A DNA stretch of 64,000 nucleotides from Mitsuaria chitosanitabida ATCC BAA-476 = NBRC 102408 (GTDB lineage: Bacteria > Pseudomonadota > Gammaproteobacteria > Burkholderiales > Burkholderiaceae_C). Below the pieces are notes generated by a model. That model was not told the origin of the DNA, made no database searches, and saw nothing but the letters and a program-made list of their open reading frames with translations. Shown in pieces: positions 50,997-60,146 of the stretch. Position numbers and translations under genes: made by a program. How positions within the stretch are numbered: the first letter of the stretch is position 1; every line of letters starts with the position of its first letter. The DNA is taken from NCBI RefSeq assembly GCF_001598255.1, contig NZ_BCYP01000011.1, forward strand, positions 62,001 through 126,000, read 5' to 3'.

Positions 50997-53153
50997 ATGA
51001 GCACGATCCCTCCCGGCGCCAGCGAAGTGCCGGATTCCACTCCCGCAGCGTCTCCCGAGTCCTCCGAGTCCGGCGCCCCGGACGCGACCGCGAGCGCCGC
51101 GCCCGAGTCCGCCTCGAAGCGCGCCTCCGAGTCGGCTCCCGCATCCGCCGCTGACCCCGCCGCCGGCCACGCCGCCGAATGGAACGCCCAGGGCGACGCC
51201 ATCGAGGCCGCCGAATCGCGCCGCGTCGCCGACATGGAGCGCGCCGCCCGCGAGGTCCGCGAACGGGTGCTGGCCGAGGTCCTCGCGCTGCCGGCGCTGC
51301 CCGGCGTCTATCGCTACTTCGACGCGCAGGATCACGTGCTCTACGTCGGCAAGGCGAAGAACCTGAAGCGTCGCGTCGCCAGCTACTTCCAGAAGGACCA
51401 CGGCGGCACGCGCATCGGCATGATGGTCGCGCGCATCGCGCGGCTCGAGACCACGGTGGTGCGCACCGAGGCCGAGGCGCTGCTGCTCGAGAACAACCTG
51501 ATCAAGGCGCTCAATCCGCGGTTCAACATCCTGTTCCGCGACGACAAGAGCTACCCCTACCTGCGCCTGAGCGGCCACGCCTGGCCGCGCATCAGCTACT
51601 ACCGCGGCGCGGTCGACAAGCGCCATCGCTACTTCGGTCCGTTCCCCAGCGCCTGGGCGGTGAAGGAGTCGATCCAGCTGATCCAGAAGGTCTTCCAGCT
51701 GCGGACCTGCGAGGACACCGTCTTCAACAACCGCAGCCGGCCCTGCCTGCTGCACCAGATCCACCGCTGCACCGGGCCCTGCGTGCCCGAGGGCCAGACC
51801 GAGGACTACCGCCGCAACGTCAGCAACGCCGAGCGCTTCCTGCTGGGCGAGACGCAGGAGGTCATGGACGCGCTGCAGGCGTCGATGATGGCCCACGCCG
51901 AGCGCTTCGAGTACGAGCAGGCGGCCGGCGTGCGCAACCAGATCACCGCGCTGTCCAAGGTGCTGCAGCAGCAGGCCGTGGACGAGAACAGCGCCACCGG
52001 ACGCGATCGCGACGTCGACATCCTGGCGGTCAAGCTGCAGGGCGGGCGCGCCTGCGTGAACCTGGCGATGGTGCGCGGCGGCCGGCATCTGGGCGACCGC
52101 GCCTACTTCCCGAAGCACGTCGACGACGCGACCGCGGTCCGCCTGCTGGACGACGACGATCTGCAGGCGGGCGAGGGCACCGAGCCGCCCAGCGCCGAGC
52201 GCCAGGTGCTGGAGGCCTTCATCGCGCAGCACTACCTGGAGTCGGCCGTGCCTTCGCTGCTGGTGTTGTCGGACGCCGTCGATCCGGCGCTGGGCGAAGC
52301 GCTCAGCGCGCAGGCCGGCTTCCGCGTGACCACCCAGGCGCAGCCACGCGGGCAACGCCGCATCTGGCAGGAGATGTGCGTCAAGGGCGCCGAGCTGGCG
52401 CTGGCGCGCTTGCTGTCGGAGGAGGGCTCGCAGCAGGCGCGCACGCGCGCGCTGGTCGACGCGCTGGATCTCAGCGGCGCGGAGCTCGACAAGTTCCGCA
52501 TCGAGTGCTTCGACATCAGCCACACGGCCGGCGAGGCGACGCAAGCCTCCTGCGTGGTCTTCGAGGGGCACCAGATGCAGAGCAGCCAGTACCGCCGCTT
52601 CAACATCGAGGGCATCACCGGCGGTGACGACTACGCCGCGATGCGCCAGGTGCTGACACGCCGTTACAGCAAGTTGGCCGAGGGCGCTCAGAATGGCGGC
52701 GCCCGCATGCCGGACCTGGTCCTGGTGGACGGCGGCAAGGGGCAGGTGTCGATGGCGCGCGAGGTCTTCGAGGAACTCGGTCTGGACCTGTCGCTGATCG
52801 TCGGCGTGGAGAAGGGCGAGGGGCGCAAGGTCGGCCTTGAGGAGCTGGTCTTCGCCGACGGGCGCGAGAAGGTCTACCTCGGCAAGGACTCCGCGGCGCT
52901 GATGCTGGTCGCGCAGATCCGGGACGAGGCGCACCGCTTCGCCATCACCGGCATGCGCGCCAAGCGCGCGTCCATCCGCACCGGCGGCTCGCGTCTGGAG
53001 GACGTGCCCGGCGTCGGTCCGAAGAAGCGCGCGCAGTTGCTGCAGCGTTTCGGTGGCGTGCGGGGCGTGGCGGGCGCGAGCGTCGACGAGCTGTGCAGCG
53101 TGAAGGGCATCTCGCGCGAGCTGGCCGAGGAGATCTATCGCGCGCTGCATTGA
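50997..53153 (+). CDS. uvrC: UvrC, excinuclease ABC subunit C
   Basis: This 718-residue nuclease makes both incisions in nucleotide-excision repair. The GIY-YIG domain begins at about residue 98 ([27 protein letters not shown]), followed by a UVR motif, an RNase H-like endonuclease domain ([21 protein letters not shown] and [10 protein letters not shown]) and a C-terminal HhH pair. It has an extra N-terminal tail of about 75 residues rich in Ala, Ser, Pro and Glu. An ATG at 51231 would give a normal-length protein, so the tail may or may not be translated; neither start has a clear ribosome site. Confidence 0.95.
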   Translation: MSTIPPGASEVPDSTPAASPESSESGAPDATASAAPESASKRASESAPASAADPAAGHAAEWNAQGDAIEAAESRRVADMERAAREVRERVLAEVLALPALPGVYRYFDAQDHVLYVGKAKNLKRRVASYFQKDHGGTRIGMMVARIARLETTVVRTEAEALLLENNLIKALNPRFNILFRDDKSYPYLRLSGHAWPRISYYRGAVDKRHRYFGPFPSAWAVKESIQLIQKVFQLRTCEDTVFNNRSRPCLLHQIHRCTGPCVPEGQTEDYRRNVSNAERFLLGETQEVMDALQASMMAHAERFEYEQAAGVRNQITALSKVLQQQAVDENSATGRDRDVDILAVKLQGGRACVNLAMVRGGRHLGDRAYFPKHVDDATAVRLLDDDDLQAGEGTEPPSAERQVLEAFIAQHYLESAVPSLLVLSDAVDPALGEALSAQAGFRVTTQAQPRGQRRIWQEMCVKGAELALARLLSEEGSQQARTRALVDALDLSGAELDKFRIECFDISHTAGEATQASCVVFEGHQMQSSQYRRFNIEGITGGDDYAAMRQVLTRRYSKLAEGAQNGGARMPDLVLVDGGKGQVSMAREVFEELGLDLSLIVGVEKGEGRKVGLEELVFADGREKVYLGKDSAALMLVAQIRDEAHRFAITGMRAKRASIRTGGSRLEDVPGVGPKKRAQLLQRFGGVRGVAGASVDELCSVKGISRELAEEIYRALH

Positions 53154-53176
53154 GCGGCGGGCGAGGCGATGAAGGA

Positions 53177-53197
53177 GCGCCGCGAGGAACGCGGCGC
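53177..53197 (+). terminator. Hairpin after uvrC
   Basis: GCGCCGCG and CGCGGCGC form an eight-base stem with loop AGGAA, 24 bases after the uvrC stop. There is no T-run. Confidence 0.5.
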
Positions 53198-53282
53198 GTG
53201 ATCGAGACGTGAGCGACGAGGCTCACGGGTGAGCAGGACGGACGGAATGAACGCGGTGGACGTTGGGATCGGGACACAAGAC

Positions 53283-53819
53283 ATGAAGTCGACCAATCGG
53301 AGTGCGCGGGCGCTGGCCTGGACGGCACGAGCGGTCCTGGTGCTCGCGCTGGCGGGCTGCGGCACGCCGACGCAGCGGCCGCTGGATCGCTCGCCGATGG
53401 GCGAGGCGCCGCGGGTCGAGCAGCCCGCGCCGGCGCCGGACGCCGCCGCGCATCCGCCCGCGCGCGGTCTGCCGCTGGCGCCGCCGCGCGCCGTCAGCAC
53501 GCACGACGAGCTGCGCCGCCAAGCCGCCGAGCGCATGGTCGCCGCCGATCCGAACGGGACCTACCTGGGCGAGGTGCCTGCGGTGCTGCTGGCGATCCCG
53601 GTGCTGGAGGTCGAGCTCAACCGTGACGGCAGCGTCAAGGCCATCCGCGTGCTGCGCCGCCCGAGCCAGGCCGAGGACACCATCGACCTGGCCATCGCCG
53701 CCGTGCGCAAGGCCGCGCCCTTCGGCGACGTGAGCCGCCTGCCCAAGCCCTGGAAGTTCAACGAGGTCTTCCTCTTCGACGACGATCGCCGCTTCAAGCC
53801 GCGCACCCTGGACGATTAA
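53283..53819 (+). CDS. Lipoprotein with TonB C-terminal-like domain
   Basis: This 178-residue protein has a signal peptide ending in the lipobox LAGC (Cys at about residue 26), an Ala/Pro-rich linker, then a TonB_C-like fold: IPVLEVELNRDGSVKAIRVLRRPSQAEDTIDLAIAAVRKAAPFG. It has no membrane energy-coupling partner nearby, so it is more likely a periplasmic lipoprotein of unknown role than a TonB. ATG 53283 places the signal normally; upstream in-frame starts at 53229 and 53247 are possible. Confidence 0.78.
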   Translation: MKSTNRSARALAWTARAVLVLALAGCGTPTQRPLDRSPMGEAPRVEQPAPAPDAAAHPPARGLPLAPPRAVSTHDELRRQAAERMVAADPNGTYLGEVPAVLLAIPVLEVELNRDGSVKAIRVLRRPSQAEDTIDLAIAAVRKAAPFGDVSRLPKPWKFNEVFLFDDDRRFKPRTLDD

Positions 53820-53867
53820 GCGAATACCGAGGGCCGGACCGTCCGAAACGTGGGCACAATGCCGCCC

Positions 53868-54434
53868 ATGTTCTGGACGCTGCCAACCTTGTTGACCTGG
53901 GCCCGCATCGTGGCCATCCCGCTGATCGTCGGGGTGTTCCACCTGCAGATGGCGCCCGCCCATCAGAACCTGCTGGCCACGGTCCTGTTCATCACCGTGG
54001 CGTTGACCGACTGGGCGGACGGCTATCTGGCCCGCAAGCTGAACCAGACCTCGTCCTTCGGGGCCTTCCTGGACCCGGTGGCGGACAAGTTCCTGGTCTG
54101 CGCCGCGCTGCTGGTGCTGCTGGAGCAGCACCGTGTCGACGCGCTGGTGGCGCTGGTCATCGTGGGGCGCGAGATCGCCATCTCCGCGCTGCGCGAGTGG
54201 ATGGCCCAGATCGGCGCCTCGCGCTCCGTCGCGGTGCACATGCTGGGCAAGCTCAAGACGACGGTCCAGATGGTGGCCATCCCCTTCCTGCTCTTCGACG
54301 GCCGCCTGTTCGGGGTCATCGACACCGCGCTGTGGGGCACCTGGCTGATCTATCTGGCCGCAGTGCTGACCATCTGGTCGATGGTCTATTACCTGCAGAA
54401 GGCCTTGCCCGAGATCCGCGCCAAGGTGCGCTGA
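53868..54434 (+). CDS. pgsA: CDP-diacylglycerol-glycerol-3-phosphate phosphatidyltransferase
   Basis: This 188-residue membrane enzyme makes phosphatidylglycerol-phosphate. The CDP-alcohol phosphotransferase signature is complete: DWADGYLARKLNQTSSFG followed by AFLDPVADK (D-G-x2-A-R-x8-G-x3-D-x3-D). It has about four to five hydrophobic helices. ATG 53868 (MFWTLPTLLTW) matches the family start. It often lies downstream of uvrC in proteobacteria, as here. Confidence 0.95.
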   Translation: MFWTLPTLLTWARIVAIPLIVGVFHLQMAPAHQNLLATVLFITVALTDWADGYLARKLNQTSSFGAFLDPVADKFLVCAALLVLLEQHRVDALVALVIVGREIAISALREWMAQIGASRSVAVHMLGKLKTTVQMVAIPFLLFDGRLFGVIDTALWGTWLIYLAAVLTIWSMVYYLQKALPEIRAKVR

Positions 54435-54522
54435 TTCCGCGTCGCGCTGTCCCCTGGGCGACTGGCGCGTGCGTCGCCGGTATCGGGACTTTTCCCTGAT
54501 CGGTCGACGCCGGCAATGCGCA

Positions 54523-54528
54523 TAGAAT
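54523..54528 (+). promoter_or_regulatory. Possible -10 element of the hupB leader
   Basis: TAGAAT stands out in the otherwise GC-rich 256-base gap between pgsA and hupB, 160 bases before the hupB start. No matching -35 was found. The rest of the gap shows nothing recognisable. Confidence 0.3.
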
Positions 54529-54690
54529 CCGCTTCCCGCGCCGCTCCGGGCGGTCATCGGGAGGCTCGCGAACACGAGCGTCCCGGCCCCGGACGACGCG
54601 ACCGGATCGGTGTCCGGCGATGTCCGTTCGCTGAAAGGGTCCGAGGACCTGGACGCGTCGCCGCGGTGAAACCAAAGAGGGGGTACCTTC

Positions 54691-54963
54691 GTGAACAAGT
54701 CCGAATTGATCGAGCACATCGCCAAGCAGGCGGACATCTCCAAGGCCGCCGCGGGGCGCGCGCTGGAGGCGTTGATCGGCGGTGTGAAGACCACGCTCAA
54801 GAAGAACGGGTCGGTGTCGCTGGTGGGTTTCGGGACCTTCAGCGTGACCAAGCGGGCCGCGCGCACGGGCCGCAACCCGCGCACCAACGAGGCGATCAAG
54901 ATCAAGTCGGCGAAGGTGCCCAAGTTCCGTCCGGGCAAGGCCCTGAAGGACGCGGTGAACTGA
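54691..54963 (+). CDS. hupB: HU-family DNA-binding protein
   Basis: This 90-residue nucleoid protein begins [20 protein letters not shown] and contains the HU signature [20 protein letters not shown], with the DNA-binding arm around residues 50-75. It bends and compacts DNA as a dimer. The start codon is GTG, with AGAGGGGG a dozen bases upstream. It precedes tRNA-Val by 43 bases. Confidence 0.95.
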   Translation: MNKSELIEHIAKQADISKAAAGRALEALIGGVKTTLKKNGSVSLVGFGTFSVTKRAARTGRNPRTNEAIKIKSAKVPKFRPGKALKDAVN

Positions 54964-55006
54964 GACACCGCGGCCGCCCGCGCGATCGGGCGGCGGCAAA
55001 AAATTC

Positions 55007-55082
55007 GGGCGCTTAGCTCAGTTGGTAGAGCGGCTCCTTTACACGGAGTAGGTCGGCGGTTCGAGACCGTCAGCGCCCACCA
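55007..55082 (+). tRNA. tRNA-Val (anticodon TAC)
   Basis: The acceptor stem GGGCGCT pairs with AGCGCCC and the encoded CCA is present. The D arm is GCTCAGTTGGTAGAGC, the anticodon loop TTTACAC gives TAC, and the T loop has TTCGAGA. Confidence 0.96.
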
Positions 55083-55107
55083 TTCCCGAGGCTAGAATGC
55101 CGCGGCG

Positions 55108-55133
55108 CAAAGGCGAACCCAGGTTCGCCTTTG
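55108..55133 (+). terminator. Terminator after tRNA-Val
   Basis: CAAAGGCGAAC and GTTCGCCTTTG form a perfect eleven-base stem with loop CCAG, 25 bases after the tRNA. Confidence 0.8.
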
Positions 55134-55228
55134 TCGCGTTGAGACGTTCAAGACGCTGGTGACACCGGGGAGGTCCGTCGCGATGACGGCGGGCCGGTGT
55201 CGCTTCCCGTGATGACCCGAGGTTGTTG

Positions 55229-57142
55229 ATGTTCGATTTCGTACGCAAGCACACGCGGCTGTTCCAGTTCCTGCTGCTGATCCTGATCCTGCCGTCCTTC
55301 GTGCTGTTGGGCGTGGAGGGCTACAGCCGCTTCATGGACGGCAGCAACGCCACGGTGGCGTCAGTCGACGGCCACAAGATCACGCAGGCCGAATGGGACC
55401 AGGCCCAGCGCGTGCAGGTCGACCGCATGCGCCAGCAGATGCCGCAGGCGGACGCGAAGCTGCTCGACTCGCCCGAGGTGCGCAAGGAAGTGCTGGAGAG
55501 CCTGCTGCGCGAGCGCGTGCTCGCCGCGGTCGTCGCCAACGAGCACCGCGCCATCTCCGATGACCAGTTGCTCAACCTGATCGCCACGGACCCGCAACTG
55601 GCGCCGCTGCGCAACCCGGAAGTCGCCAAGCAGATCGCGGCCCAGCAGGGGCTGTCGGTCGATGGCCTGCTGCAGCGCCTGCGCCAGGACCTGCAGACGC
55701 AGGGCGTGCTGGCCCCGGTCGCGCAGAGCGCCGTCGCCACCGAGACGAACGCGACGCTGGCCTTCGATGCGCTGCTGCAGCAGCGTGAACTGCAGTTCCA
55801 GGTCTTCTCGGCCAAGGACTTCTCGGCCACGCTGAAGCCCACCGACGCCGAGCTCGAGGCCTACTACAAGGACCCGAAGGTCGCCGCGAAGTTCCAGCTG
55901 CCGGAAAGCGCCGACATCGAGTACGTGGTGCTGGACGCCGCCGCCCTCGGCAAGGCCGCGACCGTCACCGAGGCGGACCTGAAGGCCTTCTACGACACCA
56001 ACATCAAGATGTACACGGCGGCCGAGGAGCGTCGCGCCAGCCACATCCTGGTGAAGGCGGGCGAGGACATGTCGGCGGCCGACAAGGCCAAGGCGAAGGC
56101 CAAGGCCGAGCAACTGCTGGCCGAGGTGCGCAAGAACCCCGCGAGCTTCGCCGAAGTCGCGAAGAAGAACTCGGACGACCCGGGCTCCGCGCAGAACGGT
56201 GGCGACCTGGACTTCTTCGGCCGCGAGGCGATGGTCAAGCCCTTCGCCGATGCCGCCTTCAGCATGAAGAAGGGCGAGATCAGCAACCTGGTCGAGTCCC
56301 CGTTCGGCTTCCACATCATCGAGCTGACCGACGTGCGCGGCGGCCAGGCCCGTCCGTTCGAGACGGTCAAGGCCGACATCGAGGCGCAGTTGCGCAAGCA
56401 GCTGGGCCAGAAGCGCTTCTCGGAAATGTCGGAGGAGTTCAACAACACCGTCTATGAGCAGAGCGACAGCCTCAAGCCGGTGGCCGACAAGTTCAAGCTG
56501 ACGATCCAGAAGGCGACCGTGCTGCGCAAGCCGGGCGCGGACGCCACCGGCGTGCTGGCCTCGCAGAAGGTGCTGGACGCGGTGTTCACGAACGACGCGC
56601 TGAACAACAAGCGCAACACCGAAGCCACCGACGCGGGCAACAACCAGCTGGTCTCGGCGCGCGTGCTCAAGCACCTGCCGTCGCGCTCGCCGGCGCTGGC
56701 CGACGTCAAGCCCGCGGTGACCGCCGCCTGGGTGCAGGACAACGCCGCCAAGGCCGCCGCCAAGGCCGGTCAGGCGCGCCTGGCCGAGCTGCAGAAGGGC
56801 GGCGACGCCAAGGGCTTGGGCGACGCGCTGACCGTGTCGCGCGCCAAGCCGGGCCCGCTGTCGCCCAAGGCGCTGGACCAGGTCCTGCGCGCCGACGCGA
56901 CCAAGCTGCCGGCCTATGTCGGCGTGGACGTGGGCGACACCTACCTGGTGGTGCGCATCGACAAGCTGGTGCCGCGCGATCCGGCGCTGATCGACGCGGC
57001 GCGTGCCAAGGACCAGTACGCCCGCGCGTGGGCGATGGCCGAGATGGCGAGCTACTACAACGTGCTGAAGGCCGAGTACAAGGCCACGATCAAGCCGTCG
57101 GCGCTGAAGGCGACCGCGGCGGCGTCCGCGCCCTCGAACTGA
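55229..57142 (+). CDS. ppiD: PpiD-type periplasmic folding chaperone
   Basis: This 637-residue protein is anchored by one N-terminal helix (LFQFLLLILILPSFVLLGV). A SurA_N-like chaperone domain covers about 40-190. A parvulin PPIase domain at about 270-375 shows RRASHILVKAGEDMS, FAEVAKKNSDDPGSAQNGGDLDFFG and SPFGFHIIELTD. A long C-terminal region closes it, as in PpiD. It helps proteins leaving SecYEG to fold. GAGG precedes ATG 55229. It lies between two tRNA genes. Confidence 0.94.
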   Translation: MFDFVRKHTRLFQFLLLILILPSFVLLGVEGYSRFMDGSNATVASVDGHKITQAEWDQAQRVQVDRMRQQMPQADAKLLDSPEVRKEVLESLLRERVLAAVVANEHRAISDDQLLNLIATDPQLAPLRNPEVAKQIAAQQGLSVDGLLQRLRQDLQTQGVLAPVAQSAVATETNATLAFDALLQQRELQFQVFSAKDFSATLKPTDAELEAYYKDPKVAAKFQLPESADIEYVVLDAAALGKAATVTEADLKAFYDTNIKMYTAAEERRASHILVKAGEDMSAADKAKAKAKAEQLLAEVRKNPASFAEVAKKNSDDPGSAQNGGDLDFFGREAMVKPFADAAFSMKKGEISNLVESPFGFHIIELTDVRGGQARPFETVKADIEAQLRKQLGQKRFSEMSEEFNNTVYEQSDSLKPVADKFKLTIQKATVLRKPGADATGVLASQKVLDAVFTNDALNNKRNTEATDAGNNQLVSARVLKHLPSRSPALADVKPAVTAAWVQDNAAKAAAKAGQARLAELQKGGDAKGLGDALTVSRAKPGPLSPKALDQVLRADATKLPAYVGVDVGDTYLVVRIDKLVPRDPALIDAARAKDQYARAWAMAEMASYYNVLKAEYKATIKPSALKATAAASAPSN

Positions 57143-57237
57143 GGGCGTGACGCCCGCGCAGCGGGGCGGCGCTGAAGAGATTCAAACTATTTTCAAAAGA
57201 ATCTCAGAAAGTGCTTCCTCCAGAGAGAAAACTGCGC

Positions 57238-57243
57238 CATAAT
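57238..57243 (+). promoter_or_regulatory. Likely -10 element of the tRNA-His promoter
   Basis: CATAAT sits 14 bases before the tRNA in an unusually AT-rich stretch (57175-57250). The -35 is poor (TTCCTC at 17 bases). GAGATTC and GAATCTC, 15 bases apart just upstream, may be the ppiD terminator. Confidence 0.5.
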
Positions 57244-57256
57244 CTCTTTCTTCGCC

Positions 57257-57333
57257 GGTGGCTGTAGCTCAGTTGGTAGAGTCCCAGATTGTGATTCTGG
57301 TCGTCGTGGGTTCGAGTCCCATCAGCCACCCCA
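57257..57333 (+). tRNA. tRNA-His (anticodon GTG)
   Basis: The acceptor stem GTGGCTG pairs with CAGCCAC; an extra 5' G faces discriminator C, as in tRNA-His. The anticodon loop TTGTGAT gives GTG, and CCA is encoded. Confidence 0.96.
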
Positions 57334-57345
57334 CCGAATAGAAGA

Positions 57346-57379
57346 AACGCCCGCAAGACGCAAGTCTCGCGGGCGTTTT
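57346..57379 (+). terminator. Terminator after tRNA-His
   Basis: AACGCCCGC pairs with GCGGGCGTT, with an inner AGAC/GTCT stem and GCAA tetraloop, followed by TTG. It is a strong two-tier hairpin. Confidence 0.88.
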
Positions 57380-57502
57380 GCTTTGCGCCGTCTCGTCCGC
57401 CATGACGACACGCACGCGCGGCAAATCGCGACATCATGCGTGCGGCTCCCGGCGACTCCAAGTCGCGCGAGCCCAGTCCGACTTCGCTCACCTGCCGCCC
57501 CT

Positions 57503-57985
57503 ATGCGCCGCCTCGCCCAGCCTCACGACCTCGAGCCCGTCTTCGCGATCTACTCGCATCCCCAGGTCGTCCCTTACCTGACCTACGAGCCGATGGACCT
57601 CGCGTCCTTCGTCCCGATCTTCGACGAGCTCGTGCGCAGCGGCTGCTTCTGGATCTGGGAGCTCGACGGCGCGATCGCCGGCTTCTACCGCGCGACGCGC
57701 TACCCGGGCCGCGTCAGCCACGTGCTGCTGCTCGGCACGCTGGCGGTCGATCCGGCGCGGCATGGACGAGGCGTGGGCCGCGCCATGATCGATGACGCGC
57801 TCGGCCACTTCCGCGCCGCGGGCATCCGACGCGTCGAGCTCTACGCCGAAAGCGACAACGATCAAGCGCTGGCCTTCTATCAGCGGCTCGGATTCGTCAT
57901 CGAGGGGACACTGCGGGACTTCTACAAGCGCGCCGACCAGCCGCACTACGTCGACGAGCACGTGCTGGGGTTGCTGCTCGCGTAG
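57503..57985 (+). CDS. GNAT-family N-acetyltransferase
   Basis: This 160-residue protein has the acetyl-CoA-binding motif A GTLAVDPARHGRGVGRAMID (Q/RxxGxG/A) and motif B NDQALAFYQRLGFVIEGTLR. ATG 57503 (MRRLAQPHDLEPVFAIY) is preferred to a longer frame at 57383, whose extra part overlaps the tRNA terminator. The acceptor molecule is unknown. Confidence 0.9.
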   Translation: MRRLAQPHDLEPVFAIYSHPQVVPYLTYEPMDLASFVPIFDELVRSGCFWIWELDGAIAGFYRATRYPGRVSHVLLLGTLAVDPARHGRGVGRAMIDDALGHFRAAGIRRVELYAESDNDQALAFYQRLGFVIEGTLRDFYKRADQPHYVDEHVLGLLLA

Positions 57986-58017
57986 TACCCTGTCCGCCAG
58001 TTCACACGATCCGTCCG

Positions 58018-58692
58018 ATGTCCCACAGCGCCACCGTCCCCGTCGACCGCCCCCAGACCCTGGGCGAGGAGATCGCCAACGCCATCAGCCACGGGCTGGG
58101 CGTGGCGCTCGCCATCGCCGCCTTGCCCATCCTCGTGATGCGCGCCATCGGCCACGGCAGCGTGGCCGACGTGGTCGCCGCGGCGATCTTCGCGTCCACC
58201 GGCATCCTGCTCTACGGCATCTCGACGCTCTATCACGCGCTGCCCGCGTCGCTCGCCAACGGACGCGTCAAGTCCTGGCTGATGCGCCTGGACCACGCGG
58301 CCATCTACGTCTTCATCGCCGGCAGCTACACCCCGTTCACCCTGGGCGTCCTGCATCAGGGCCCCGGCGTGACGCTGCTCATTGCCGTCTGGGCCGCGGC
58401 CGCCTTCGGCGTGACGATCAAGCTGCTGAACCGCCTGCGCCATCCGTTGGTGTCGACGGCGCTCTACCTCGCGATGGGCTGGGTCGTGGTCTTCGCCATC
58501 GGCCCGCTGATCGACCGCACGCCGGAGCCAGGTCTTGCGCTCCTGGTCGCCGGAGGCTTGAGCTACACGCTCGGCGCCGTCGTGTTCCTGCTCGACAACA
58601 AGGTGCGCTACGCCCACTTCGTGTGGCACCTGTTCGTGCTGGGCGGCAGTGTCTGCCACTTCTTCGCGGCGCTGTTCTATGCCTACGGCTGA
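58018..58692 (+). CDS. Hemolysin III/PAQR-family membrane protein
   Basis: This 224-residue protein has seven hydrophobic helices. PAQR marks are GEEIANAISHGLGV near the start, TLYHALP, DHAAIYVFIAGSYTPF in the middle and HFVWHLFVLGGSVCHFFA at the end, with the conserved Asp and three His of a zinc hydrolase-like site. Hemolysin III homologues are usually not haemolytic; they are now seen as membrane receptors or ceramidase-like proteins. The next gene follows after 15 bases. Confidence 0.93.
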   Translation: MSHSATVPVDRPQTLGEEIANAISHGLGVALAIAALPILVMRAIGHGSVADVVAAAIFASTGILLYGISTLYHALPASLANGRVKSWLMRLDHAAIYVFIAGSYTPFTLGVLHQGPGVTLLIAVWAAAAFGVTIKLLNRLRHPLVSTALYLAMGWVVVFAIGPLIDRTPEPGLALLVAGGLSYTLGAVVFLLDNKVRYAHFVWHLFVLGGSVCHFFAALFYAYG

Positions 58693-58707
58693 CCGGACTT
58701 CCGGCCC

Positions 58708-59103
58708 ATGAGCGCCTCCACCGGCGCCGATGCGAAGCCCCGGGCGCTTGTCGCGCTGATCGTCCTGGCGCTCGGGGTGGTCGCGGCGATCGTCTTCCTG
58801 CGCGCGAAACCGGGGGCGACGTTGTCGATCGAGGACAAGGTCAATCTCTCCGCCGTCGCCCACCGCATCTGCAAGGCGGCGGCGGTCGACACCTGTCCGA
58901 TCTCGTGGGTCTCCGACGGCAAGGGCGGGGCCGCGATCGCGGGTCAGGTCGGGCGGCCGATCGCCTCGCGAGAGCAGCTGCGAGGCGTGCTGCCCGCGCC
59001 GCAGTGGCGGGAGTCCGCGGACGAGGCGACCGTCTTCCGGAACGGCAAGTACGCCGTCTCGATCGAGGCGGCGACGGGCGTCATCCTCATCGCGCCGCAG
59101 TGA
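58708..59103 (+). CDS. Hypothetical protein with one N-terminal helix
   Basis: This 131-residue protein has a short charged head, one hydrophobic helix (ALVALIVLALGVVAAIVFL), and a periplasmic domain with two cysteines (RICKAAAVDTCPISW) that could form a disulfide. It shows no family motif I recognise. It starts 15 bases after the PAQR gene, so is probably co-transcribed with it. Confidence 0.7.
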   Translation: MSASTGADAKPRALVALIVLALGVVAAIVFLRAKPGATLSIEDKVNLSAVAHRICKAAAVDTCPISWVSDGKGGAAIAGQVGRPIASREQLRGVLPAPQWRESADEATVFRNGKYAVSIEAATGVILIAPQ

Positions 59104-59203
59104 GGCGAGCGGGCGGCGCGAACACGATCACCGCGACGGCTCCCTGACCCGTGGAGAACCCGGGCGGCCAGCTGGTGGGTGGCTGGCCTCGAGCCTCCGC
59201 GGC

Positions 59204-60022
59204 TCAGGTCCCGGGAATGCACACCATCGCGATGCTCGCCCACACGCCGAAGCTGAAGTAGGGCGTCAGCCACAGCGCATCGGCCTTCCAGGCCACCCAG
59301 CTGCCACTGGGCACGCGACGCTGCCACGCATCCCGCGCGCCTTCATCCAGGCGCATGTAGACCATCCCCCGCGCGCGGCCCTGCCGATAGCGCCGGCAGT
59401 ACATCGGCACGTCCACCGTCAGCACGTAGGCGACGAAGGCCATCGCGCCCAGCACGCCCAGCAGCGCGAGCGACTGCACCCAGCCGCTGCCGTGCAGCGC
59501 GACCGCGCCGAGCAGCGCGGCGATCCACGAGAAGCCGGCCGCCCACAGCGTGGACTCGACGGCCTGCGTGATGTGGTTGAGCGTGAGCACGCTGTGCCAG
59601 CAGAAGGCCTGCGCGACGATCATGAACACGGGCACGCCCCAGGCGGCGTTCTGCACCCAGGCCAGGCCCGCGTGCGCGCCGAGCTGGTGGACCATCAGTC
59701 CCAGCTGGAGGGCGAAGCAGATCTCGGCGATGGTGGCCGCGCTGCGGCCCAGGAAGATGCTGGACAGATGGGTGTCGACGACGACCAGCCGTTCCAGGTC
59801 CACGCGCGGGAACAGCGAGCGGTAGGCGCAGACCAGGACGTAGACGCCGGAGAGCGCCAGTTGCAACTGCGCATGGACGCCGCGCGAGGGGCCGGCGATC
59901 AGCACGGCGAGCCACAGGCCGACGTTGAGCGCCGCGAGCGCGCGCAGCGCCCGCCACCAGGACAGCGTCGCGGGATCCGCGCCGACGCTGCCTATCGACA
60001 AATGATGACGAAAAGATGACAT
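59204..60022 (-). CDS. Multi-helix membrane protein of unknown function
   Basis: This 272-residue protein has about six hydrophobic segments, for example ALNVGLWLAVLIAGPSRG, LQLALSGVYVLVCAYRS and SLALLGVLGAMAFVAYVL. Polar His residues occur in membrane segments (GLMVHQLGAHAG, CWHSVLTLNHIT). The fold suggests a CrtC/DUF-type or respiratory-like membrane protein but nothing specific could be named. Confidence 0.65.
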   Translation of the reverse strand: MSSFRHHLSIGSVGADPATLSWWRALRALAALNVGLWLAVLIAGPSRGVHAQLQLALSGVYVLVCAYRSLFPRVDLERLVVVDTHLSSIFLGRSAATIAEICFALQLGLMVHQLGAHAGLAWVQNAAWGVPVFMIVAQAFCWHSVLTLNHITQAVESTLWAAGFSWIAALLGAVALHGSGWVQSLALLGVLGAMAFVAYVLTVDVPMYCRRYRQGRARGMVYMRLDEGARDAWQRRVPSGSWVAWKADALWLTPYFSFGVWASIAMVCIPGT

Positions 60023-60146
60023 GGCGCGCCAGCCTAACCCCGCGCCGAGGGTCGCGGCAAGCCCCTGACCGCCGGTTCATCCGCCCATCGCCGCGTGGGG
60101 GCAATCGACGAGAGGGCCGATGGCGACGGGGAATGGCTCGTTCGGG

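Noticed and set aside
53283-53819. A TonB energy transducer
   Set aside because: It is a lipoprotein with a lipobox and has no ExbB/ExbD or receptor neighbours.
58018-58692. A true haemolysin
   Set aside because: The PAQR-type residues indicate a membrane receptor or hydrolase-like protein; the old name is misleading.
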